From Albula goreensis (Eukaryota > Chordata > Actinopteri > Albuliformes > Albulidae): a stretch of 64,000 nucleotides of DNA. The stretch is taken from positions 27,951,646 to 28,015,645 of the forward strand of contig CM040743.1 of NCBI GenBank assembly GCA_022829145.1. Direction: 5' to 3'. The notes below the pieces were generated by a model. The model did not search any database. It saw only the letters and a list, made by a program, of their open reading frames with translations, and was not told where the DNA came from. This document shows positions 12,415 through 24,400 of the stretch, piece by piece. Position numbers and translations under genes: made by a program. Within the stretch, counting starts at the first letter, position 1; each line of letters begins with the position of its first letter.

Positions 12415-15400
12415 GTAAGCCAATTCGGTCTATGGGTGCACATAATTTATACGAACTTACATTTTAAGAGCGCTGTGGGCAGTGACATATGGGTATTTAA
12501 AAAGAAAAAAACAGAACTTGACTTACCGTGTGTCTACCCTTTCATAAGGATAGATAGGTAAGCATGGGAGCAACGACTCATTCATTGGAGGGATAGGGGC
12601 TTCTTGTCCCCCCCAATATTGAGTACATACAAATGTGTCTCCCCCAATATACATTAGAAAATATATTAACTATGTCCTGCTTTATGAACCTTGTCAATTG
12701 ATATGTCTCTTGTTATTTACTATTTATCTTCAATTGAATTTGTTAAGGAAAACATAAGTGTGTGATTACCCCCTCCCCCCCAGTAAACTTGGTTGCGCCC
12801 ATTATCGGTCGTTTGATTCAGCAGGTCTTTCTCGTTCTGTGAACATTTTCATTTAAAGTTAAGTTTTCTTTTAAAGTAAGTTGCTGCTAATACTAACCGA
12901 ACATTTCCTACTGCTATAGCTTCACACTAAAAGCATTTAACTGGCGGGACACGAGTTGACTTTTTTATTATGAAGTAGTCACAGGAAATGCAATGTGTTT
13001 TTGTCAGTGAGCTTTGCACTTACCGCTATCGTTCATCAAAACGTCTACAAAACAAAACAATGGTCATTTTGGGCATTTTCTGACAGCAGATCAGTTTGAA
13101 ATATTGCAGGGAGAAATAGTACAAGAAGGAGCAGCCTCAGTGAGCTGTTAAATGAAGAGGTGCAGGCGACAGGCTTCACACCTCCCAACTTCTCAGCCAG
13201 GAAGCCAACCCCTTTCACTGTGCCCTGCTGTCGGCAGATTAATACCGTGAACAGAATGAAATATGGCCTGACGTCTTTATTAAAAGGATAATGATTTGTT
13301 TTGCTGCCCCCAGAATTCTGTGACCTGTAGTATTAAACCGAATTTCCTGTTATCATTAGGTACTGGTACAGGAAACATTAGCTTAGTATATAAGGCACGC
13401 TAACGTTTCAGGTAACTGTTACTGTTGTTTAAGGGATAATCTGTCATTTGTTCAAGTACAGCATTAGTTGTTGTTCTAATCACAATATTTACATCAACAT
13501 GCTTTGGGTGCGTAATTTTTCATCATTGGACGCTGTCCTATTCGCTACTACTGGGAAAGGCATGATTGTAAATGGTAGGTGTGAATAAAGTCAGTAAACA
13601 GTAAGCAACTGACCAAAACAAGATGAAGTGCAGAGGCAGCCACTATTTCAGAGAAATCACAGACTATTCCTTTAAATGTGAATTCAAATGGTCAATGTAG
13701 TCCTCAAAACTATGGTGATTGCTTAATGTTGTGTATGAATTTTTTTCCTACCTTCAGTAGGAATATATCTATCAGCATGCATGTATTTAATGATCACAGA
13801 TTCAAATCTTTGCTATGTTTGTATGTCACACAAAAACACCTTAAGGTGGCACTGGATGGATGCAGCCATCGATGGTGATTGGAATACCAGGCATTGTTTC
13901 AGTGTGCTCATTTATCATGAAAGTCAACCAGCCAACTATACAACATTATCTTTTTCGAGTAACTTTTTTCTCGAATGGCAGATGTTCTTGTGTTTTATAA
14001 AATCTTGTGTAAATCTCAGTGCCACTCAGTCTATTAATTTAAGATGTGTGCCTTGACTGCAGCAGGTTAGAGAACACAAAACCTCTTTATATGAATCCCT
14101 TACAATTATTTTTGTTTATGATGCTTTGAAGCAGTGTGTTCACAATGCTGGCACATTGCCACACAATGCTCTTTTTGCAGAATGCTGGGCTGATCAGCAG
14201 GCACTTGTTCCAGACCCACTGAAAGCTCTTGTGGGACAGAATGTGACGTTTGCCACCACCATTGACCCAAAAGCTCAACAGTTTATTGTCATAACCTGGA
14301 CTTTCAATGACGGAACTGGCCCCTCCAATGTTATCACAGCTGCACCTAAGGGTGAAAGTGTGGAAGAAAAGTACCAGGGCAGGATTGTCTTCAACAAAAC
14401 GACTGGTGCTCTGCTGCTCAAAGAGGTGACTACGAGCGACTCCGGGGATTACTCAGTCTCGATGGTCATGGTAGACGGTCATCAGATTCCAGGAGAGGTT
14501 AAACTCACGGTTTATGGTGAGTCCCCACATTCTCTTTGTGATTCAATGATTTCCAAAACATCAGTTGATGAATTAATGTCATCTTTTGTTTGCATCAACC
14601 CCAACTCTGCCCTTACATGACTTCTTTCTTTTTGTACGAGAAGATGGATTAAATAGGGGTTAGAACGTAATGTCCTAATCAGTTTCCATCAGTAACCTAA
14701 ATAATATTTTAAAAAAGGGCTCTCTTCATACATTACGGTGTAAAAACCTTATTTTATCAAGCATGTTCTTATGTTGTAAATCTCTACCGTTAATAACAAC
14801 AGATAGGTTGAGATTAACTGTAGACAACCAGTTAACTATATGTATTTACTAAAGAGCCATTTTTGGATAGGATCAGATAGATAATGTTGATTTATAAGTA
14901 CTTCCTGTGAATACAGTGGAATCTAAACCATGAATCAAAATTGGACAATGTGATCTGCTTTTGATCTTAAATAATCCTGATTCCTTGTCCACACCAGAAA
15001 AGGTGCTTTTCCAATGTATGTTTTAAATAAAGTGTAGAACGTGCACGTTGGCCTTTCATACATAATGGTGCTTACCATGAAAAATATAACCCTTCAAACA
15101 TAAAAAACAAGGCAACCTTGATCAAGGGTAAGACTTTAAAGCCTCTTGTGCAGTGGTTTATCAAAAAAAGCTAACGCCAAGACCACCACGTCAGCTAGCT
15201 GTATTGTGGGTGTGGCTTGATACCTTGTTTCCAAAAAGGAAAGAAAAGAAAAATGCCTTAAGGCCATTACGATAATCAGGTCTGTTAGAACTAAAACAAA
15301 AACATGGTTAATCCTGAAATGACTGATGTTGTACATTTTTGAAGATTATCAAAATATAAGTATTTAAAAACATATATCAAAGCAATGGTATGACAACTTG

Positions 15401-18400
15401 ACAGTGTTGAGGATTTTAAGAAGCTTATTTTTTAAAAGATTACAGAAAGTGATACTGCCCTGAATTGTTGACCCAGGCAGCTCTCATCTGAGTATGACTC
15501 TGTATGATATCTGTTTGATATAATTACATACCTTTCACTAAAGGTTCACTGTAATATCTCAACTGTTTTCATGCTTTGAAAGTATAAAACCTGTCTTGCA
15601 CTGTCTGACTTTGCTAGATCTGATCAGGGTCCAGGATACAGTGTATATCTATGATCTAGACTTGAACAAACTTTTTTGCTTTTGTTGCAATGCATGGTAG
15701 CCAAACAGGTTTTTGGAGGTTGACCCGTTAACATGCACCTGATAGGAATATATAATTATGTCTCCATGGTTGCACTGCATTTAATATTGAGAGACACATG
15801 CAGTAATTATCCAGGTGTTACTGTGTATTGTATATCAAATACAGTGTGGATTCTTCAATTTTCCATGTTCTCTGACCCATAGAGCCAGTCACAGGTGTGG
15901 AGGTGAAGGCCAATGTGACTGATGTAGTGGAGTTCAATGACACTGTCAGTCTTACGTGTTCCGCTGGTGGCTCTGCCCTCACCTACAAGTGGCTGTCTGG
16001 CAGTGCCACAGTGACGGACGGAGATCGCATGAAGCTGAGTGATGATAACCACATGCTCACCATCTCCGGCGTACTGCGGTCCGATAAGGGCCCCTTCACC
16101 TGCTCCGTGTCCAATGCCATGATGGAGAAATCCAGCAGTCCGCTCACCCTCAACATCAGCTGTGAGTCCTTTTCATACCTCCATGAGAAAATTACTAATG
16201 ATGGCAGCTGGAGCCTTCCCTTATACAATGGCCCGGATGTAAATGAATGATTTGAATATCAAATTGTATCAGGTTTTATTTTTGTCTTTATATTTATGTA
16301 AAGGAAGAGAGAAGGATGGAGAAAACTTAGTAATTTTAGTTAATTGTTAGTTATTGATTTTTTTTTAGGCCTGTTTTGCATAAATGAGGTTGCGTTATAT
16401 TTGTTTTACTATTCGTTTTCCTATGAACACTTTTTTTCAATAGCCCAGTATCTTATATTTATGTTAACACATCTAAACAAACAAAAGCTGGACCTAGGCA
16501 CAGGTTACCCAACCAGGAATGAAAATACAGTTTGTGGCTGTGCTCTGCTAAAAGTTACTGATTGACAGAATGCTGAGTCTGGGAGGACATGTTGAAATTC
16601 TGCTGAATTGTGATGTTCTATTGACTTGCTGTGCCAGGTTTTCCTTAAGCCTTTTTTTTTTGAGAGAATGCACCACTAGGAAGTCCCAGTAATCCCTTCC
16701 TTTCCATGATAACCATTACTCATTATCTTGTCAGGTGTTGTAGTTTTGAAGAAAGTTTAATGCATACCATACCATTTGACCATGCCCCTCCGTTGTGAAA
16801 GTTCATTTTACAGGCTTCAATGATTGCATACTCCAGCAACTGTCTTTGCTCCTGTTGGGCAAACCTGTTTGGGATAGGTCATGGGTAGACTGTAGTGCAG
16901 CACATTTTTTTTGCAGATAGATGCCATTGTTGAGATGCCATAGATGTCATTTGCTCCAGTACTTTGCAACCATTTAGCAGGATCTCAGCTAAAATGATGT
17001 GTTGTAGATGGGCCGGACACTGCCGTGATGACCGTGACCCCCCAGAAGGCAGTCTACAGTAGTGGGTCCAATATCAGCATGTCATGCTCATCCCTGTCCA
17101 GCCCCACTGCAGAGTTTGAGTGGCTCTTCAATGGCGCTCCTCTCAAAAAGACAGGAGCGGAACTGAAGGTGGAAGACATTCAGGAGGCTCAGAGCGGCAA
17201 TTACAGCTGCATAGCCCAAAACACCAAGACCATGAGGTTCAAGACATCTAACACCGCTCTGGTGTCTGTACTAGGTGAGTCAACTCCGTTGGGGTTCTCA
17301 GTTTGGAGCATAAGGTGTCATGCAGACTTGAAGGAGCCAGGCAGGGAGCACATTGCAGTGAGCAGTGTCCATAAACACAGCACAGAGGAAAGACAACCAG
17401 ACTACTCCTCTCTAGTGCCACAGTCCCAACACCTTACCAGTTGTATTTACAAAAGCTCACATTCCTGTAACTCTTAATTTGTCCTTCCTGTACTTGGGTG
17501 GTCACAGTGACACAGGTACCTTTGAGAGTATATACAACGAGGTGGCCAGTAACAAAGGAAGTGATTGTAGCCCAGCCCAAGACACACTAAGCAAATTCCT
17601 CACTATCTTGTAGCTTGTTTTGTCTACAAATCTTCAAAGCCACACATTCCCGTACAGGTCTTGATTTAGACCTAAACGCCAGTGCAACATCTGGTCTGGG
17701 CTGATAAGAGCATAAATGAAATGAGTATACAATAAACATGATATGTCTCAATATACAGATAACTCTGAAATTAATTATAAGGAGAATATGTCCATATTTT
17801 CAAATGTTTCAAAATGTTAAATTACTGACAATTTCACTTAATTTTATATATTGCTGGATGTATTTAAGAAATGAAATTCAAAGCTACACATTGTGTCAAT
17901 TGAAATAAGTTGTGTTTTACTTCATTGTATGTACGCAAGCTGTAAATTCTTATCTGTGCCACTGCTGCTGTGGTAGTAAAGGTGTGGTGCAGGAGTTTAT
18001 TACATGAAAGAACATGACTTTGAGTCATTGTGTTTCAATGGTTTCACTTGAGTACTTTGTTAATACAGTCTATATGTGCAACCTTATGATGTCACTATCA
18101 TTTCAGAAAACCTAATCAGTGAAGCACTTACCATTTAAAAAAAAAAAAAAACTATGTTGAAGAAAAATTCTACATCCTAATCGTCCATGTGATTGATTAA
18201 AAAGGCAGCCTTGGTGTTGTTTCAAAGGTCACTGTATCATATCATGTACCATATTTCTCCAAACATACATTAAACATACATTAAATGTACACATTTTTAA
18301 CCATCACAAAACACATTGCAGAAACAGTGGATAACAAATCAAACTGAAAGAATATGGTCAAAAAGCATTGTGAGAGGATTTATTGTTTTCTCTCTGGTAG

Positions 18401-21400
18401 AGTTTGGTCAGTTCAGAACTTTCTTCTAACTTGAATTAATGTTAGTTTCAGTATGTTAGTAGTGCCTCTTTGATACATACATGTGGCTGATTTTGTTATG
18501 TATACTTGTGTACTTAACATTGGAAGCACAGCATTTATTTACAAATGAAAAAACTGACTTACTTGTTTGTTTTCTCTGATGCTAAATTGATGTCACTTTG
18601 ATCCTAAACCAATTTATACAAAATAATTATGTGGTTTTTCTGCCTAACTCTCAACACTGCAGACGCCAAAATAATTATAGAAATGTGAGAAATTTCATAT
18701 ATCCCTTATCGCTAACTTTAATATTCCCCTTACCAACATAATCAGCAAATTTGGAGGTAAAGAAAGAAAACTGCTGCTGAGAAGTGTAATGTTTTGTGTG
18801 TAGGAATGTTTAATTGATGACTGACAGTGATTGATGTTTTGTAGTTTGTAGTGCTTCTTGTTTATACATATGTTATATTATGTTGTAGGTTTTTACCATA
18901 TACATGTTTATAGTTGTTGCATTGTTATAAGGGTTAGCCTCACCCATGCTGCCTCAGTCTCCAAGGCCTGAAATCTCACAGGCCTAAGCAACATAAAAAT
19001 TGTAGTAACCAGTCAAGTAGATTTTTCATTAATTTACACATCACTTTGAAAATACTGCCTGACACAGAAACTATGATTTAGAAAGTGATGGAGTTTCACA
19101 AAACCATGCACACATTCACTACTTAATCATTGTTATAGTTTTATGGCTTGTTTTATTGACTTGTTGCTTGTATGTTTCTGTCTGGATGGATATCTGAGGT
19201 ACATACAGGATTAATGCATGCATAAAATGAAAATTTTATGTAATATGAATTCAGTTATGCCTTTTTATGCAACGCTTGCATTTTTATACAAACTTTTGAT
19301 ATGCATGTGTATGTGTATATACACTAGGGATGTACCTGAATATGAATACGTTATTCGGAAAGGCACAGATAATGTGATGGAAACCGATATTTCTTCTGCC
19401 TGAATTTGCTTGTTGTTATTTGGGGAAAAAAAAGCCATGATTGACATTTCTGTGCATCAGCCAGTTATGGTTCTTCAAATCGATTCATATCATTGTGGAT
19501 ATCCACAAGATAAAAATGCCCATTCTGTTTGAAACATAGGACATTGACTTCACTAACTAGTTGTTTCATTTACTACACATTATTGAAAAGTGATCACTAT
19601 ATTCTGTAGTCACTACCACCGAGTCAGCACAAAGCAGGCAGCGGGCTGAGAGCTGACCGGTCCCGGCTGTCACTCAGGGAAACTTGCATTGAGGAGGAGG
19701 CGTCATGTGCAGGATCTAGTGAAACAAAAAACCTAGGAGTGGCAGCTGATTTTCTTTCAAATTCCTGCAACCCATACATCAAAATGGAAGCTTGAAATCT
19801 GTAGTTTTTAGCTGTATGTGTTAATTTCCTCAATTTAAAAAAACCAAGTCTTGACAGTTCATAAAACTTAGTGTAGTTAAAATTTGTTAAAATAAAAAGA
19901 GAGGTAGAGAGATCAGTATGAGGATATGGAAATATTTCAGAATTATATGCCAGTATTAAATCAGTTTGATGCTTTGAAAGCACAAAAATTGTCAATAAAT
20001 ATTAGGTTAGAAAATACAGCATTTGCCCGATTTAACGTGACTTCCAGAATAAACCACATCTACTTCCAGTCTTCTATCTGAATACAGATACAGACAGATC
20101 ATTTTGTTGGTTGAACAGATACAGATAATGACGTCTCTGTACATCTCCAATATATACATATGTATATGCGTTTTATTGGTATAGAGTAATGTAATCTTGC
20201 CTGTATTTTAATTGATTGAATATGTATCTAGAGTGTATACTGTTGCCTCCTTCCAAGGGACTACAGATGAAAATTAGCTCAAAGCTATATCTGGTACAAT
20301 ATTTTTATTGAGCACTGTCCCTGTTAAATAAACAAATAAAAAATAAATAAAAACATATACATTGATAAGGATGCTGTTGAATAAGTGTGAAAAACCATGC
20401 TTCACAGTCTTTGTCATTTTGACACCAATGTCAGTTATTCTGTGAATTCCTACAGGGTCATCGGCTCACAGTGTCTGCAGAGCTGCAATTCGAGTGTTAC
20501 AACTGCATTATAGTCCCGCTGCTTAGTCATAAAGAACTCACCTTCTTCAGCCTGTAAACTGAAAAGTGAAGTGCATTTCTGTTTCCTTAAAGCCATCAAA
20601 ACAGAACATAAAAGCAGAAACAGTGTTTTCCCATTGGAATCCATTAATTTTTGGCTACATGTAAAACATTTGTTCTCATATAATGATATTCAAACTTGGC
20701 TCAAAATGAAGTTTTTGAAGATACTCCAGACTTTATATTCCAGGAAGTTTCCCTTTTTTTTTTTTTTTTTTTACTGTGCGCGTAAAAAGATACAGACATT
20801 TTTATGTCTCCAAAAATGCCGTGATGTCATGACATGCGCAGAGCTGGGTGTGAGGAACTTGGAAAGCTTGCTGGCCTCAGTTGTGGGCTTGACAGACAGG
20901 AAAGCTTATTACGGGGACGCAGAATCTTCGTGCCTGTCTCGTGGAAAGTGTACCAAAACGAGAACAAATACCATTATGATTGCATTAATAAAGGCTGTTT
21001 ATTTATGTATGCTTGTTTAGTTTTTAACGAATTGGGGTTCTCCGTTAAAATCATTGAAACAACCTGCTAGTTGTTGGCAGCAGGTTACGTCGTATATATT
21101 TTTATGTTTTGGGTTGCGGAGATTGGTGTAAATCATGCGTAGGATGGCTGGGTGAGAATCATTTTGTAAACAGTAGTACCTGTACATTGTTTTTGTATAT
21201 AACTTGTAAATGTGGTTCTCACTGTTCATGACCTGTCCTACACCTCCCTTTTTATGTTTAATTTAATCCTATAACATATGTGTTTTCACAATTATTTTTT
21301 TGTGGCGAATGGTGAATACTAATTAAAATTCAGGAACATTTAAGTACGTTATTGTGCCATTTATTTAAGACAATAGTGGGTGTAACTTGGCAACTAAAAT

Positions 21401-24400
21401 GTAAAGGAAATAGTGAGTGCGGTGAGGTTTGGGCGATGCTGTGGCTGTTGAGTATGGGTTTATTAAAATATTATTATAAATGTAGCTAAGTGTATAAGTA
21501 GCTACACAGGACATATACATACATACATACATACATACATACATACATACATACATACATTGAAACAGCATTTGAAAGGAGTCTGTGTTCGTTTTTATGA
21601 TGTTAAACCGGTGAGAATTACTTTCACGGCAGTGAGAAGACAAACAAGGAAAAAACGGTAGCTTGGCTAGTATAAAGACATTTGACGATGCGTTGCTATA
21701 CAGCTTCAGCCTGTGTATCCCTATATAGTAGCTGTGGAAATGCGCAAGGAAACAAAAATGGACTGGCCCCATACAACAAAAAACGATAAGGTGCTGGATC
21801 TAAAAGGCATAAATCATTGATGAAAAGGTTGGACAACATTAGCATTAAAATGTTTCAGTTGATTCTCAAACAAACAGCACGGACGCATTTCAGCACTGAA
21901 GACGATTGTGTCTAGAAACGCAACCATGCTGTTTGTTTGAGTCTATTACAACAATTTTAATGCAACTGCTGTCCAACTTTAATCAGTATGCGATAACCCC
22001 TTTTTACCCTTTTTCTTTTGAGCATGTGACACAGGAGACAACTGCGCATCCGCAATGGGTGGCCATAATTACACTTTCTGGTTCTGAGGTTGTCTCCATT
22101 GACTTGTATAGGAGTCGCCATCCCTACATGTTTATATACTCTTAAGGGGCAGACTCATCCAAACAAAAACATGTTTTAAGTTTTATTCATTGTTTTAGAA
22201 CTCTCAGGGTCATGATACGTTACAAGATCATTATATTACATGAGGACAATAAATATAGCTTGACTGTCAAATAATTATCATCAATATATTTAGCGAGCTA
22301 CATAAGATAGGCCCATGAACATAACTGACTATAACAAGCAAGTTAGCTAGCACTAGTTAGCTAGATAGGATGTCCTATATTTTATGGGTCATAACTATTC
22401 AAACAATAAAATACATGTCAGTGCATGCTCTTTTCTGTCAGGGTTATGGCTTTGCCTCTTGTTGCACTTGCAGGAAGGGGAGATCAGATGTTCTCACCCT
22501 TCTTCAACTTTGCCAGTGTAACTGCACCACCTGCATCCCTTGCACAGCCTGCGACCCCCCATTTCCGTTTCCGTTGGCAATATGACATTTCACCCCCTTA
22601 TTTGTTATAACACTATGACTTGTTCGTGCACTTTGACCCTTGCGTACGTATGTGCTTATTCAGGTTGTACCTTCATGTTGTTTAAAAACTCCTAGCTAAG
22701 GAAGTTTTTATTACTCAGAAAGCTATATGTTTAGTTTAGCTTAGCTAAGGCTAGTTAATTAAGGCCTGCATGGTGATGCTGTAGTTAAGGAAATTAGCAG
22801 TGTAGCTAACGGTTAAGTGTTTTATGGTTCATTTATATTAGTACACAATAACATTTATACATTTATATACACTATGTAGGCCTATTCGTAATATTTCAAT
22901 TCCATGCACATGAAATGTATATGTCATGTACCTGTTGGATCAGAATCGTATTATTGTCATCAATTGAGGTTATCAATAGCCCTTTTTTTGGCCAGGATGC
23001 TAAAAAATAGAAAATTAGGCCAGGTAACCTATTGCTAATAGGTCATCATCTTGCTTGCTATTGTGAGTTAATAAACAGCTTAGTATCATATTTGTGTGGG
23101 ACAACTATTTACTTATTGTGGCTTTTATTTAGCCTGTCTATAATTTAGGTTAACAATGATAACATTTCAATAGCTAGGCTACTCGCCGAGGTATCAAGCA
23201 ACTTCACTCAGCACTTCATCCTTAGGGTGAGGACAGAATTAGGTGTGTGAAGTCAGTTAATTGATTATCAGAATGTCTGTCATTCTCAACATCAAATTCC
23301 ACATTGATACAGTTTCATCCCTTTACCTGTCTGCTGGTGAAAAATTTAATAACTGATGGAGCTTGGTAAGGGAAGCGCTGCTGCATTATTCCCGAACAGC
23401 ACGATCCAAAAAAAAAAAAACCTGTTGTCAAGATTAAATCAAACCTTTACTTGATATAGATGCAATTTAATTTTACTTGCTTCTCCTTCTCTGCAAGCAA
23501 GTTAACTTACATTTTATTAGGACTCTTGTCCTTGTGACATCTTACATTCATGCTAGAAAATCTAAAATGTTAGGTGCATAGCCTATCACTAGCTAGCTTG
23601 CTGAACATCAGGTAGTTACTTGCTTGCAATCTAATTAAACTGCAATTTCTGGCTACCTAATTGCTGCTAGGCCATTGGTTACTTGGTTATTTTAGTGATA
23701 AAATGGTATGCTTACACTCATACTTAGCATTATATTTTCTTACTCACTATAACTGAGTTGAAAGTGATGTAAGATAGTAATAGCTATTTGTCAAACTTTA
23801 CACAATCTTAATTGATTGGTTAGGTGTGTTATTTGTGGATCGACCTAGCTAGCTCACGTTAGCTAGATGTAATTCACAGCTGCTAGGTAGCCAGTTACCC
23901 ACCGATGCCTACGTATGTAAATTTGATAGCTCATAAGCTACTTATGAAAGTAAAGTATGTGTATTTAAACGTACGCACGCGCATAATTGTCCAGGATCAT
24001 GTGGGATCATCTTACAGCGTTGTAACAAATAAGGGGGGTGAAACGTCGTATTGCCAATGGAAACGGAAATGGGGGGTCGCAGGCGGTGCAAGGGGTGCAG
24101 GTGGTGCAGTTACACCAGCAGCCTGTCTAAGGCTGGGTGGTGGAACGACCCCCTCCTGTAGCCCTGATGTATTACAAGTTTGAGGAGAGCTTTGCCTTCC
24201 CTCTGAAGGAGCCTAACTGCCAATTTTACCAGCTGTTATTTGCCGGGTTTTGCCAGGTTGGAATACATTCTGTTGGAATTGTATTTAATGTAGCTGTGTA
24301 AAATGTGTCATGCTAGCTAAAGTGGTTACTGTATATTCTTTCTTATGTGTCATGTGATTTGTAGTTACCTACTATAAAACAGTTTTTAATAACAGTATTT

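Larger units (their letters stand above)
20565..22140 (+). repeat. Composite repeat family, copy A (right part)
   Basis: This stretch is similar over most of its length to 40775-42880 and partly to 46680-47400. Shared landmarks are TTTTCCCATTGGA at the start, AAATGCCGTGATGTCAT, GGCTTGACAGACAGGAAAGC, the ACAT microsatellite (21516-21563), AGAATTACTTTCA and the hairpin at 21825-21985. Copy A lacks about 0.4 kb present in copy B after CCCTTTTTACCC, then rejoins at GAGCATGTGACACAGGAG. No long coding frame is present. Class unknown. Confidence 0.75.
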
